The notes: generated by a model from the sequence alone, not told the origin. 64,000 nt of DNA from DATAGF01 sp963819845 (GCA_963819845.1 CAWFXQ010000016.1:124001-188000), one strand, 5' to 3'. Shown: positions 27,076 to 36,269, counted from the stretch's first letter. Translations and numbers: made by a program.

Positions 27076-27743
27076 GCGCGTTGCCGTCCGAGGGTGTGGC
27101 GCTCCCGTCGCTGATGTCGGCCGACCCGCTGCGCGTGGGCGAGCAGCTCGACGCGCTCATCGCCGCCGGCGCGCGGGCCTTCCACATCGACGTGATGGAC
27201 GGGCACTTCGTGCCCAACCTCACCCTCGGATCCGACTTCGTCCGGGCGGTCGCCGGGCCGATCCACGCGGCGGGGGGCCTGGTGGACGTGCACCTGATGG
27301 TCGCCCGCCCCTTCGAGGTGGTCCCCATCTTCGCCGGCGCCGCCGACGCCATCTCGGTCCACCTGGAGGCCGACCCCCATCCGCACCGCCTGCTCTCGTT
27401 CATCAGGGAGGCCGGCTGCCTCGCCGGGCTGGCGCTCAACCCCGGGACGCCGGTCGAGCACGCCGCCGACCTGGCCGAGCAGGTCGACTACGTCAACGTG
27501 CTCGCCGTGAACCCGGGATTCGCCGGGCAGTCGTTCATCGCGACGACGCCGGCGCGCGTGGCGCGCCTGCGGGAGCTGCTGCCCGGGCGCGCCGCCATCG
27601 AGGTCGACGGCGGCATCGGAGCCGACACCCTGCCCGGCGTCCGGCAGGCGGGCGCGGCCCTGTTCGTGTCGGCGTCCTCGATCTTCGGCGCGGCCGATCC
27701 GGTCGCGGCCTACGCCGAGCTGGCCGCCCTGGCCGTGGGATGA
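27072..27743 (+). CDS. rpe: Ribulose-phosphate 3-epimerase
   Basis: It interconverts ribulose 5-phosphate and xylulose 5-phosphate in the pentose phosphate pathway. Ribulose 5-phosphate is also a precursor for RibBA downstream. The 223-residue TIM barrel shows PSLMSADP, FHIDVMDGHFVPNLTLG (metal Asp and His), DVHLMV, SVHLEAD, LALNPGTPVE, VLAVNPGFAGQSFI and EVDGGIGADT. Start and stop overlap rsmB and ribD by four bases each. Confidence 0.96.
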   Translation: MSALPSEGVALPSLMSADPLRVGEQLDALIAAGARAFHIDVMDGHFVPNLTLGSDFVRAVAGPIHAAGGLVDVHLMVARPFEVVPIFAGAADAISVHLEADPHPHRLLSFIREAGCLAGLALNPGTPVEHAADLAEQVDYVNVLAVNPGFAGQSFIATTPARVARLRELLPGRAAIEVDGGIGADTLPGVRQAGAALFVSASSIFGAADPVAAYAELAALAVG

Positions 27744-28867
27744 GCCTCTCCGGCGCGGAGCGCGACGCGCTGGCGCGGGCGCGGGAGCTGGCGCTGCGGG
27801 GAAGGGGCCGCGTGAGCCCCAACCCCCTCGTCGGAGCGGTGGTGCTGCGCGACGGCCGGGCCGTGGCCGAGGGCTGGCACGAGGGCCCGGGCCTGCCGCA
27901 CGCCGAGGCCGCCGCGCTCGCGGCGGCCGGCGAGGCCGCGCGCGGGTTGACCGTGGTCTGCACGCTCGAGCCCTGCTCCCACCACGGGCGCACGCCGCCG
28001 TGCGCCGGCGCCCTGGTCGAGGCCGGCGTCGCCAGGGTCGTGGTGGGGCTGCCCGACCCGCTCGAGCGGGGCCGCGACGGCGGGAGCGCGGTGCTGCGCG
28101 CCGCCGGGGTCGACGTGGCCCTCGCCGAGGGCGCCGACGCCGAGGCGTGCGCGGAGCTGAACGCCCCCTTCCTCACATGGGCGGCCACCGGCCTGCCCCA
28201 CGTGACCCTGAAGCTCGCCACGAGCCTGGACGGCAAGATCGCCACGGCCGGGGGCGAGAGTCGCTGGATCTCGGGCCCCGGGGCGCGCGAGCTGGTCCAC
28301 CGCTGGCGCGCCGACAGCGACGCCGTGGGCGTCGGCCTGGGCACGGCGATCGCCGACGACCCCATGCTCACGGCCCGCGACGTCGAGGGTCCGGTGCGCC
28401 AGCCCGCCCGCGTGGTCTTCGACTCGGCGGCCCGGCTTCCGCTGCGCTCCGCCCTGGTTCACAGCGCCGGGGAGCACCGCCTCATCGTGCTCGCGGCCGC
28501 CGACGCGCCCGTCGCGCGGGTCGCCGCGCTCGAGGCGGCCGGCGCCGAGGTGGCCCGTCTGGAGGGCGGGCCCGCCCGGCGCGTCGCCGCCGGCCTGCGC
28601 GCCCTGGGGGAGCGGGAGGTCCAGTCCCTGCTGGTGGAGGGCGGGGCCGAGCTGGCGGGCGCGCTGGTCGCCGCCGGGGCGGTTGACCGGGTCGCCTGGT
28701 TCCTGGCCCCGATGCTGATCGGCGGCCGCGAGGCGCCGTCGGCCCTCGCCGGCGCGGGCGCCGCGAGCCTCGCCCTGGCGCCGCGCCTGGCCGGCGAGCG
28801 GGCCGAGGCGGTGGGGGAGGACCTGCTGGTCACGGGCCGCCTGCGGCCGCTCCCGGCGGCCGCCTGA
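27740..28867 (+). CDS. ribD: Bifunctional riboflavin deaminase/reductase RibD
   Basis: It carries out the second and third steps of riboflavin synthesis: deamination of the pyrimidine and reduction of its ribosyl side chain. The deaminase domain (residues 1-145) has NPLVGAVVL, HAEAAAL and TLEPCSHHGRTPPCAGAL with the zinc ligands. The reductase domain has LKLATSLDGKIATAGGESRW, DDPMLTARDV, and LVEGGAELAGALVAAG. The 375 residues are full length and unbroken. ATG 27740 overlaps the rpe stop, and its last base starts ribE. Confidence 0.95.
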   Translation: MSLSGAERDALARARELALRGRGRVSPNPLVGAVVLRDGRAVAEGWHEGPGLPHAEAAALAAAGEAARGLTVVCTLEPCSHHGRTPPCAGALVEAGVARVVVGLPDPLERGRDGGSAVLRAAGVDVALAEGADAEACAELNAPFLTWAATGLPHVTLKLATSLDGKIATAGGESRWISGPGARELVHRWRADSDAVGVGLGTAIADDPMLTARDVEGPVRQPARVVFDSAARLPLRSALVHSAGEHRLIVLAAADAPVARVAALEAAGAEVARLEGGPARRVAAGLRALGEREVQSLLVEGGAELAGALVAAGAVDRVAWFLAPMLIGGREAPSALAGAGAASLALAPRLAGERAEAVGEDLLVTGRLRPLPAAA

Positions 28868-29481
28868 TGTTCACCGGGCTGATCGAGGAGGCGGGGCGCG
28901 TCGCGCGGGTGCGCCCCGGCGAGGACGGCGCCCGCCTCGAGATCTCGGCGTCCGCGGTGCTCGACGGCCTTCGCGTCGGCGACTCGGTGGCCGTCAACGG
29001 AGCCTGCCTGACCGCGATCGAGGTGACCGGCGGCGGCTTCGCGGTCGATGCCGTCGCGGAGACGCTGCGGCGCACGGCCCTCGGCGCCCTCGCGCCCGGC
29101 GACCGCGTGAACCTGGAGCGCCCGATGCGGCTGGGCGACCGGCTCGACGGCCACCTGGTGCAGGGCCACGTTGACGGGGTCGGGACGGTCCGGGCGGCGC
29201 GGCCGGAGGGCGAGAGCACGGTGCTCGAGGTGGCCGCGCCGGCCGTCCTGTTGCGCTACGTGGTCGAGAAGGGCAGCGTCGCGGTCGACGGCGTCAGCCT
29301 CACGGTCGCCGGCCGGCTGCCCGACGCGTTCACGGTGGCGCTGATCCCCCACACGATGGCCGTCACGACCCTCGGCCCGGGGGCGGTGGGGCACGCCGTC
29401 AACCTCGAGGTTGACGTGGTGGCAAAATACGTCGAGGCGCTGGCAGCCCCCTATCGACCGCGTGGGAAGGACGCCGGATGA
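28867..29481 (+). CDS. ribE: Riboflavin synthase alpha chain
   Basis: It dismutates two 6,7-dimethyl-8-ribityllumazine molecules to riboflavin. The 204 residues contain the two tandem lumazine-binding domains, each with its hallmark: FTGLIEEAGRV, VNGACLTAIEV and MRLGDRLDGHLVQGHVDG in the first half, then VEKGSVAVDGVSLTVAG and IPHTMAVTTL in the second. The ATG is in a one-base overlap with ribD, and its stop overlaps ribBA. Two of its Val-Asp pairs use the rare GTT-GAC. Confidence 0.95.
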   Translation: MFTGLIEEAGRVARVRPGEDGARLEISASAVLDGLRVGDSVAVNGACLTAIEVTGGGFAVDAVAETLRRTALGALAPGDRVNLERPMRLGDRLDGHLVQGHVDGVGTVRAARPEGESTVLEVAAPAVLLRYVVEKGSVAVDGVSLTVAGRLPDAFTVALIPHTMAVTTLGPGAVGHAVNLEVDVVAKYVEALAAPYRPRGKDAG

Positions 29482-30741
29482 CGAGCAGCACCGCCCGCTT
29501 CGCCTCCGTGGCCGACGCGATCGAGGAGATCCGCGCGGGCCGCATGGTCGTGATCCTCGACTCCGAGGACCGCGAGAACGAGGGCGATCTCGTGATGGCG
29601 GCGCAGTTCGCGACGCCCGAGGCCATCAACTTCATGGCCACCCACGGCCGCGGGCTCATCTGCCTGTCGCTCACCGAGGAGCGCTGCGAGCAGCTCGGCC
29701 TCAAGCCGATGGTGCGGCGCAACGAGGCCCCCAACGCCACGGCCTTCACCGAGGCGATCGAGGCGCGGCACGGCATCACCACGGGCATCTCCGCGCCCGA
29801 CCGGTCGCGCACGATCATGGTCGCCATCGACCCCGACTCGGGGCCCGAGGACCTGGTCAAGCCGGGGCACGTCTTCCCGCTGCGGGCGCGGTCGGGCGGG
29901 GTGCTCGAGCGCGCCGGCCACACCGAGGCGGCGGTCGACCTCGCCCGGCTCGCGGGCCTGATCCCCGCCGGCGTCATCTGCGAGATCTCGAAGGACGACG
30001 GCACCATGGCCCGGGTCCCCGACCTGGTGCCCTACGCGGCCGAGCACGGGCTGAAGATGATCACGATCGCCCAGCTCATCGAGCACCGGCGGCGCACCGA
30101 GCGCCTGATCGAGCGGGGGACGGCGGCCCGGCTGCCCACCGAGTTCGGCGAGTGGACCGCCGTCGGCTACCGCTCGATCATCGACGGCAAGCACCACCTC
30201 GCGCTGGTGAAGGGCGACGTTGACGGCGCCCAGGAGGTGCTGGTGCGCGTGCACTCGGAGTGCCTCACCGGAGACGTCTTCGGCTCGCAGCGCTGCGACT
30301 GCGGCGCCCAGCTGAAGGCGGCGATGCGGACGATCGCCGAGGAGGGGGAGGGCGTGCTGCTCTACATCGCCCAGGAGGGGCGCGGCATCGGCCTGCTGAA
30401 CAAGCTGCGCGCCTACGAGCTCCAGGACCGCGGGCTCGACACGGTCGAGGCGAACCTCGAGCTCGGGTTCCCGCCCGACCTGCGCGATTACGGCATCGGG
30501 GCCCAGATCCTGGTCGATCTCGGCCTGAGCTCGATCCGCCTGCTCACCAACAACCCCAAGAAGATCGTCGGCCTGGAGGGGTACGGTCTGTCGGTGGTTC
30601 GACCGCGTGCCGATCGAGATGGACCCCAACGGGGACAACGCCGACTACCTGCGGGTCAAGCGCGACAAGATGGGCCACATCCTCCACCACCAGGACCTGC
30701 GCTTCGACGCCGACGCGCCGGCCGACGAGCCCTCCGGCTGA
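29478..30741 (+). CDS. ribBA: Bifunctional RibBA: DHBP synthase / GTP cyclohydrolase II (frameshift at about 30598)
   Basis: The RibB half makes 3,4-dihydroxy-2-butanone 4-phosphate from ribulose 5-phosphate: ILDSEDRENEGDLVMAAQF, HGRGLICLS and HTEAAVDLARLAGL. The RibA half opens GTP: HSECLTGDVFGSQRCDCG with the zinc cysteines, YIAQEGRGIGLLNKL and LLTNNPKKI. Then GTTCGACCG introduces a +1 shift at about 30598. Removing one T (GTCGACCG) gives VVDRVPIEMDPNGDNADYLR and a proper end at 30741, 420 residues. Uncorrected, the frame runs into ribH and simulates a 579-residue RibBA-RibH fusion, which I reject. Confidence 0.95.
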
Positions 30742-31217
30742 TGGCGCGGGGCGACGCGCCGGCCCCGGCGCCCCGGCTGGAGGGGACGCCGCGCATGGCG
30801 GCCCTCGTGGCGGGCTTCCACCGCGACCTGGGCGAGCGCCTGCTGCAGGGCGCGCGCGCGCGCCTGGCCGAGGCCGGCCTGCCCGAGGGGCACCTCGACG
30901 AGCGCTGGGTGCCGGGCGCCTTCGAGCTCCCGCTGGCGGCGAAGACGATGGCGCAGACGGGCCGCTACGCTGCCCTCATCGCTCTGGGGGCCGTCATCCG
31001 CGGCGAGACGTCGCACTACGACCACATCTGCCACGCCGCCGCGAGCGGGCTGTCGGCGGTCGGGCTCGACACCGGGATCCCGGTGGCCTTCGGCGTCCTG
31101 ACCACCGAGAACATCGCCCAGGCCGAGGCCCGGGCCGGCGGGGCGGTGGGCAACGCGGGCGCGGACGCCGCCGACGCGGCGGTGGTCATGGCCAACCTCG
31201 TCCGGGAGCACCTGTGA
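30741..31217 (+). CDS. ribH: 6,7-dimethyl-8-ribityllumazine synthase
   Basis: The penultimate step of riboflavin synthesis; these proteins often form icosahedral capsids. The 158 residues show VAGFHRDLGERLLQGA, WVPGAFELPLAAKTMA, ALGAVIRGETSHYDHICHAA with the catalytic His, and PVAFGVLTTENIAQAEARAG. The ATG shares one base with the ribBA stop (TGATG). ribD-ribE-ribBA-ribH together give the whole riboflavin route, with rpe upstream. The GTGA overlap with the next gene links it to a secreted protein. Confidence 0.95.
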   Translation: MARGDAPAPAPRLEGTPRMAALVAGFHRDLGERLLQGARARLAEAGLPEGHLDERWVPGAFELPLAAKTMAQTGRYAALIALGAVIRGETSHYDHICHAAASGLSAVGLDTGIPVAFGVLTTENIAQAEARAGGAVGNAGADAADAAVVMANLVREHL

Positions 31218-31894
31218 GCCGTCGCCGGACGCTCCTGGCCGCGGCGGCGGCCCTCCCGGCGGCGCTGCTGGCCGGGCCCGCGCTGGCCGCGGCGGCGCCG
31301 ACCATCGTCACCGACGCGACCTGCCTGCGGCCCCGGCAGCTGCCCGGCGGGGTCGTGTACGCCCCGTTCCTCAACCTCGAGGGCGCGGGCTTCACGCCCG
31401 GCGCGGCCGTCGTCATCGACCGGGCCGGCAAGCGCTTCACCACGATCCCCGAGCCGACCCAGTTCTGGGCGGCCCAGCTCGAGGTGGGCGACCTGGTGAT
31501 TCGCCACGTCCCCCGCCTGAGGACGATCGCCGTCACCGCCACCGACCCGGTCCTGGGTCAGAGCAACACGCTGCGGATCCTGACCGCGCCGCTCGCGTTC
31601 AGCGCCCGTCCGCGGCAGGCGCGGCCGTCGGCCACGGTGACCTTCAGGTTCTCCGGGTTCGTCCCGGGCCGGCCCATCTACGCCCACTACCTGTACCGCG
31701 GCAAGGTGCGGGCCCGGACGCGGATGGGCGTCGCGGCAGGGCCCTGCGGCACGCTGACCGCCCGGCGCGATCAGATCCCTGTGCGCGACGCCCAGGCCGG
31801 CGTCTGGCGGATCCAGTTCGACCAGCGGCGGTCCTTCCGGGCCCGGTCGTACCCGCGCCTCGAGGCGTCCGTGACGGTGTCGCCGGGCCGGTAG
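31214..31894 (+). CDS. Secreted beta-rich protein, paralogue 1
   Basis: A 226-residue exported protein. A signal peptide (LLAAAAALPAALLAGPALAAAA) is followed by an all-beta region with paired modules: TDATCLRPRQLPGG then LNLEGAGFTPGAAVVIDRAG, and PLAFSARPRQARPSATVTFR then FSGFVPGRPIYAHYLYRGKV. Two cysteines, near Cys36 and in GPCGTLTAR, could form a disulfide. It is clearly paralogous to the gene at 32036, about 40% alike in the second half by eye. The fold looks Ig/TIG-like, and function is unknown. Its GTG overlaps the ribH stop. Confidence 0.78.
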   Translation: MSRRRTLLAAAAALPAALLAGPALAAAAPTIVTDATCLRPRQLPGGVVYAPFLNLEGAGFTPGAAVVIDRAGKRFTTIPEPTQFWAAQLEVGDLVIRHVPRLRTIAVTATDPVLGQSNTLRILTAPLAFSARPRQARPSATVTFRFSGFVPGRPIYAHYLYRGKVRARTRMGVAAGPCGTLTARRDQIPVRDAQAGVWRIQFDQRRSFRARSYPRLEASVTVSPGR

Positions 31895-31961
31895 CCGTGC
31901 CCCGCGCCCCGGCTCGACTTTGAGGTTTTCGTAAGTTCTCGGCCGTCCGCCCAGCCTGCCG

Positions 31962-31990
31962 TTTTCGCCCGGATCGCAGGCGGCTACCGT
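31962..31990 (+). promoter_or_regulatory. Promoter of secreted paralogue 2
   Basis: TTTTCG (31962-31967), a 17-bp spacer and TACCGT (31985-31990) precede a leader of about 40 nt with a purine-rich GAGGAGAGAGG ribosome site just before the ATG at 32036. Together with the strong SD, this suggests well-expressed, independent transcription. Confidence 0.4.
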
Positions 31991-32035
31991 CATCGACGGG
32001 GGTGGACCGATCACATGATCCGAGGAGAGAGGTAG

Positions 32036-32731
32036 ATGAAAGCCCACGCACCGACCCTGCGTCGCCGCTGGCTACTGGCGGCCGTCGCCGCACCCGCCCT
32101 GGCCGCGATCCCCACCGCCGCGGCCGCGGGCGCCACGATCACGGCCGACCAGGTCTGCGCCAAGCCCGGCCAGGACCCCAACGGCCAGCTGGTGAACCGG
32201 CCGCTCGTCATCACCGGCGCCGGCTTCACGCCGGGGGCCATCGTGCCGATCAACTACGGCGGCACGCCGGCGAACGCGCTCGTCGGCGCCGACGGCAGCT
32301 TCGTCACGGGGCTGAACATCCTCTCCCGCCTCGACCTCGACGCCCCCAAGTCGTCGCCCCTCGACATCGTCGCCACCGACCCGGCGGCCGGCGCCGTGGC
32401 GACGCGCGTGCGCACCGCCCCCCTCGCGTTCAGCGTGACCCCGAGGTCGGGCCAGCCGTCGGTCCCGAAGACCTACAAGTTCTCCGGCTTCACTCCGGAC
32501 CAGCCGATCTACGGCCACTTCCGCTTCAACGGCAAGCTGCGCGCGAGCGTGAAGCTGGGCCGGGCCAGCAACCCCTGCGGCCTGCTGACGGTCAGGCGCG
32601 CCTTCCCGGTCCGGAACCCGAACACGGGCATCTGGAAGGTCCAGTACTCCCAGAGCAAGACGTTCAAGGCCCAGTCGGTGCCGCGGCTCGACGCCGAGGT
32701 GACGATCAGCACCCGGATCGTCAGGCGCTAG
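32036..32731 (+). CDS. Secreted beta-rich protein, paralogue 2
   Basis: A 231-residue exported protein with a twin-Arg-like N-terminus (LRRRWLLAAVAAPALAAIPT) and an Ala-rich cleavage region. The mature part repeats the modules of its upstream paralogue: TADQVCAKPGQDPNG, ITGAGFTPGAIVPINYGG, PLAFSVTPRSGQPS, KFSGFTPDQPIYGHFRFNGK and GRASNPCGLLTVRRAFPV. The two Cys are at matching positions. No enzyme motif is seen. It could be a cell-surface or matrix protein. It converges on rpmB, whose stop is three bases away. Confidence 0.78.
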   Translation: MKAHAPTLRRRWLLAAVAAPALAAIPTAAAAGATITADQVCAKPGQDPNGQLVNRPLVITGAGFTPGAIVPINYGGTPANALVGADGSFVTGLNILSRLDLDAPKSSPLDIVATDPAAGAVATRVRTAPLAFSVTPRSGQPSVPKTYKFSGFTPDQPIYGHFRFNGKLRASVKLGRASNPCGLLTVRRAFPVRNPNTGIWKVQYSQSKTFKAQSVPRLDAEVTISTRIVRR

Positions 32732-32734
32732 CGG

Positions 32735-32926
32735 CTAGACCGCCTTGACCACCTTGCCCGCCTTGAGGCAGCGGGTGCAGACGTAGGCGCGGACGGGGGT
32801 CGACCCCTGCATGATCCGCACCTTCTGGACGTTCACGTTGAAGCGGCGCGGGGTGGCGCGCATCGAGTGGCTGCGGTTGTTCCCGAACGCCGGTGACCGA
32901 CCGCAGACGCTGCAGACCTTCGCCAT
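32735..32926 (-). CDS. rpmB: 50S ribosomal protein L28, zinc-binding form
   Basis: A 63-residue L28 with MAKVCSVCGRSPAFGNNRSH, then RATPRRFNVNVQKVRI and YVCTRCLKAGKV. The two CxxC pairs mark the zinc-containing (C+) type, which some actinobacteria replace by a Cys-free copy under zinc limitation. It is divergent from recG, as in many Gram-positive genomes, with 78 bp between the starts. Confidence 0.96.
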   Translation of the reverse strand: MAKVCSVCGRSPAFGNNRSHSMRATPRRFNVNVQKVRIMQGSTPVRAYVCTRCLKAGKVVKAV

Positions 32927-32992
32927 GTCGCCGTTCCTCGCCTCGCCTCGTGTGCAGGATGGGACGCCGGGGGCGTCCGAGCGACCCCGGAT

Positions 32993-32998
32993 TATGCT
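32993..32998 (+). promoter_or_regulatory. recG -10 box (leaderless)
   Basis: TATGCT ends six bases before the GTG at 33005. There is no Shine-Dalgarno sequence, and the upstream gene (rpmB) is divergent, so recG must start its own transcript here. Confidence 0.5.
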
Positions 32999-33004
32999 CG
33001 TTCG

Positions 33005-35203
33005 GTGCCCGCCCGCGCAACCGCGACGGATCCCGCGGCCCTCCCGCTCCCTCCGCTCGGCCGTGCCCGGGCGGAGGGATGGCCCGCGCCGCCGCCTGCG
33101 CGGCGCCCCGGGCCCGAGGCCTTCGACGCGCCTCTGACCGACCTGCCGGGCGTCGGCCGCGTCACGGCGGAGCGGGCGCGGGCGCTCGGCATCGGGAGCG
33201 TCGGCGCGCTGCTCGAGCACCTGCCGGCGCGCTACGAGGACTTCGACGCGGACGCCCGGCCCGTCGCCACGCTCGTCGCGGGCGAGGAGGCGACGGTGAG
33301 GGTGCGGCTCGACGACATCGCGGTCCAGCGCACGCGGCGGCGGAACCTGCGGCTGGTGCGCGCCCGCGTCCACGACGACAGCGGGCGCATGGCGGCCCTG
33401 TGGTTCAACCAGGACCATCTGGCGCGCGTGCTTCAGCCCGGCGACGAGCTGCTCCTGCGCGGGCGGCTCTCGGACGCGGGGCGGCGCGAGATGGCCGTGC
33501 GCGGTCACGAGGTGCTCGGCGGGCGCGGGTCGGAGGGGGTCCACACACAGGGGCTCGTGCCGGTCTACCCGGCGACCGAGCAGCTGCCGGCCCGGCGCAT
33601 CCGCGAGCTGGTCGACCTCGCGCGCCCGCTCGCGCGGGCGGCCCCCGAGCGCCTGCCCGCGTGGATGCGGCTGCGCCTGGCGATCGGCGGCGCGGCCGAC
33701 TCGCTGGTGGCCGTCCACTTCCCGCGCTCCCGGGCCGAGGCGCGCCTCGGGCGGCGGCGCCTGGTGCTGGAGGAGCTCATCGTCCTCCAGCTCGGCCTCC
33801 TGGCGGTGCGCCGGACCCAGGCCCGCACGCGGGCGGCGCCGCGGCTGCGGCCGACCGGGGAGAGGGCGGAGGCGGTCCTTGCCGCGCTCCCGTTCGCGCT
33901 CACGCCGGAGCAGCGCCGCGCCGCGCGGGAGATCGGGCGCGACCTGGCCCGGGACCGCCCCATGCGCCGGCTGCTGCAGGGCGAGGTCGGGTCGGGGAAG
34001 ACCGTCGTGGCGGCGCTCGCGATCTGCCAGGCCGTCGAGGCGGGCGCGCAGGCGGCGCTGCTGGTGCCCACCGAGACCCTCGCCGAGCAGCACCTGCGGA
34101 CGCTCGACGCCCTGCTCGCCCCGGCGGGGCTCGCGCCGGTCCTGCTCACCGGCCGCGTGACGGGCGCCGAGCGCCAGCGGCGGCTGCTGGCGCTGCGCAC
34201 CGGCACGGCGCCGGTCGCCGTCGGCACGCAGGCGCTCCTGTCGGAAGGGGTCGCCTTCGGCCGGCTCGGGCTGGCGGTGGTTGACGAGCAGCACCGCTTC
34301 GGCGTCGAGCAGCGCCAGGCGCTCTCCGAGCGGGCCGCCGCCGCGGCCGGCCCGGGCGCGGCTGCCCACCTGCTCTACATGACCGCCACCCCGATCCCGC
34401 GGACGCTCGCCCTGACGGCCTACGGGGACCTCAGGGTGTCAACGATCCGCGGGCGCCCGCCGGGCCGGGGCCCCGTTCAGACCCGGTGGGTGCGGGAGGC
34501 CGACCGCGAGGAGGCCTACGAGCTGGTGCGGGCGGAGTTGCGGGCCGGGCGGCAGGCGTACGTGATCTGCCCGCTCGTCGAGGAGGGCGAGGCCGCCGAG
34601 GCCCGCGCGGCCACGAGCGAGGCCGAGCGCCTGCGGGCCGGGCCGCTCGCCGCCTTCACGGTCGGGCTCGCCCACGGCGCCCAGCGCGCCGACGACAAGC
34701 GGGCCGCCATGGCCGACTTCGCCGAGGGCCGCACCGACGTCCTGGTGGCGACGACCGTCGTCGAGGTGGGGATCGACGTCCCCAACGCGACCACGATCAT
34801 CGTCGAGGGGGCCGACCGCTTCGGCCTCGCCCAGCTGCACCAGCTGCGCGGGCGGGTCGGCCGCGGGACCGACCCCGGCCTCTGCCTCCTGTTCGGCGAG
34901 CCGGTCACCGAGGACGGCGCCCGCCGCCTCGAGGCGCTCACCCAGACCGGCGACGGCTTCCGGCTGGCGGAGCTGGACCTCGAGATCCGGGGCGAGGGGA
35001 GCATCATGGGGGTGCGGCAGGCCGGGGCCACCGACCTGCGCGTCGCGCGGCTGGGGCGCGACCGGCGCGAGCTGGCCGAGGCCCGCCACCTGGCCCGCCG
35101 CACGCTCGCGGCCGACCCGCGGCTGACGCGCCCCGAGCACCTGCTGCTGCGCGCCGCCGTGCTCGAGCGGTTCGACGCCCTCCCGCGGCTCCTGGACGCA
35201 TGA
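33005..35203 (+). CDS. recG: ATP-dependent DNA helicase RecG
   Basis: It reverses stalled forks and processes branched DNA. The wedge domain contains PLTDLPGVGRVTAERARALG and the OB part ARVHDDSGRMAALWFNQDHL. Helicase motifs follow: LLQGEVGSGKTVVAALAI (Walker A), LVPTETLAEQHL, VVDEQHRFGVEQRQAL (DExH), MTATPIPRTLALTAYGDL, TTVVEVGIDVPNATTIIVE and QLHQLRGRVGRG. The 732 residues are full length. The GTG start is set by the adjacent -10 box. It overlaps rsmD by four bases (ATGA). Confidence 0.96.
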   Translation: MPARATATDPAALPLPPLGRARAEGWPAPPPARRPGPEAFDAPLTDLPGVGRVTAERARALGIGSVGALLEHLPARYEDFDADARPVATLVAGEEATVRVRLDDIAVQRTRRRNLRLVRARVHDDSGRMAALWFNQDHLARVLQPGDELLLRGRLSDAGRREMAVRGHEVLGGRGSEGVHTQGLVPVYPATEQLPARRIRELVDLARPLARAAPERLPAWMRLRLAIGGAADSLVAVHFPRSRAEARLGRRRLVLEELIVLQLGLLAVRRTQARTRAAPRLRPTGERAEAVLAALPFALTPEQRRAAREIGRDLARDRPMRRLLQGEVGSGKTVVAALAICQAVEAGAQAALLVPTETLAEQHLRTLDALLAPAGLAPVLLTGRVTGAERQRRLLALRTGTAPVAVGTQALLSEGVAFGRLGLAVVDEQHRFGVEQRQALSERAAAAAGPGAAAHLLYMTATPIPRTLALTAYGDLRVSTIRGRPPGRGPVQTRWVREADREEAYELVRAELRAGRQAYVICPLVEEGEAAEARAATSEAERLRAGPLAAFTVGLAHGAQRADDKRAAMADFAEGRTDVLVATTVVEVGIDVPNATTIIVEGADRFGLAQLHQLRGRVGRGTDPGLCLLFGEPVTEDGARRLEALTQTGDGFRLAELDLEIRGEGSIMGVRQAGATDLRVARLGRDRRELAEARHLARRTLAADPRLTRPEHLLLRAAVLERFDALPRLLDA

Positions 35204-35757
35204 GGATCGTGGCGGGCACCCACCGCGGGCGCCGCATCGCGGCGCCGGCGGGGCGGGCGACGCGCCCGACGTCCGACCGCGTGCGGGAGGCCATCTTCGC
35301 CATCGTGGGGCCGGTCGACGGGGTGGACGTGCTCGACCTCTTCGCCGGCTCGGGGGCGCTCGGGCTCGAGGCCCTCTCGCGCGGCGCCGCGACGGCGACC
35401 TTCGTCGACCGGTCGCCCCGGGCGGCCGACGCCATCCGCGCCAACGCCGCGGCCCTCGGCCTGGAGGGCCGGGCCCGGGTCGTGCGGCGCGACTGGCGCG
35501 CCGCGCTCGCCGCCGAGCGGGCCGCCGGGCGCCGGTTCGGCTTGTGCCTCTGTGACCCCCCCTATAGCCTCGTGCCCCGAATCGCGGGGGGCATGGGCGC
35601 GGCGCTCTCGCCCCTCATGAGCCCGGGGGGGACCGTGGTGATCGAGCGCCCGTCGACCGTCCCCGACCCCGTGCCGGAGGGGCTCCGGATCGCCTCGCGC
35701 ACCGACCGGGCCTACGGCGACACGGCCCTCAGCGTCCTGCGTCTCGAGGGCCCGTGA
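35200..35757 (+). CDS. rsmD: 16S rRNA (guanine(966)-N2)-methyltransferase RsmD
   Basis: It methylates G966 of 16S rRNA. The 185-residue Rossmann methyltransferase has RIVAGTHRGRRIAAP, RPTSDRVREAIFAI, VLDLFAGSGALGLEALSRGA (SAM site) and the catalytic CDPPYSLV. The order recG-rsmD-coaD is widespread. Its start overlaps recG and its stop overlaps the coaD GTG (GTGA). Confidence 0.95.
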   Translation: MRIVAGTHRGRRIAAPAGRATRPTSDRVREAIFAIVGPVDGVDVLDLFAGSGALGLEALSRGAATATFVDRSPRAADAIRANAAALGLEGRARVVRRDWRAALAAERAAGRRFGLCLCDPPYSLVPRIAGGMGAALSPLMSPGGTVVIERPSTVPDPVPEGLRIASRTDRAYGDTALSVLRLEGP

Positions 35758-36269
35758 GGGTCAACGGCTACCGCATCGCCGTGTGCCCGGGGACCTACGA
35801 CCCCGTGACCAACGGCCACGTGGACGTCATCGAGCGCGCCGCGCGGCTCTTCGACGAGCTGGTGGTGTCGGTGACCACCGGATCGGTCAAGAAGATGCCC
35901 CTGTTCGACGCCGAGGAGCGCATCGGCATGGTCGAGCAGAGCGTGACCCACCTCGACAACGTCAGGGTGGAGGGCTTCAATACCCTGATCACCGAGCACG
36001 CCCGCAACCTGGGGGCCTCGGTTCTGGTAAAAGGGCTCAGGGCCATCTCGGACTTCGACTACGAGTTCCAGATGGCGCAGCTCAACAGGCATTTGGCGGC
36101 CGAGATCGAAACCGTCTATCTGCCGGCGTCGCCGCAGTACAGCTTCATCAGCTCGAGCGGCGTCCGGGAGGTGGCGGCATGGGGGGGCGCGGTCGATGAC
36201 TGGGTCCCAGCCCACGTCGCGCAGGCGTTGCGGGCGCGGCATCGTCCGGGTCCCGGCTCGGTCCCTTAG
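35754..36269 (+). CDS. coaD: Phosphopantetheine adenylyltransferase
   Basis: The fourth step of coenzyme A synthesis, transferring AMP to 4'-phosphopantetheine. The 171-residue nucleotidyltransferase shows PGTYDPVTNGHVDVIERAA with the TxGH-like signature, LVKGLRAISDFDYEFQMAQL, and the ISSSGVREVAAWGG motif. It starts with GTG overlapping rsmD and gives a product for acyl carrier protein activation nearby (acpP). Confidence 0.96.
   Translation: MRVNGYRIAVCPGTYDPVTNGHVDVIERAARLFDELVVSVTTGSVKKMPLFDAEERIGMVEQSVTHLDNVRVEGFNTLITEHARNLGASVLVKGLRAISDFDYEFQMAQLNRHLAAEIETVYLPASPQYSFISSSGVREVAAWGGAVDDWVPAHVAQALRARHRPGPGSVP

Noticed and set aside
29478..31217. A RibBA-RibH fusion protein
   Set aside because: It arises from the extra T near 30598. 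The corrected ribBA ends at 30741 and ribH starts there.
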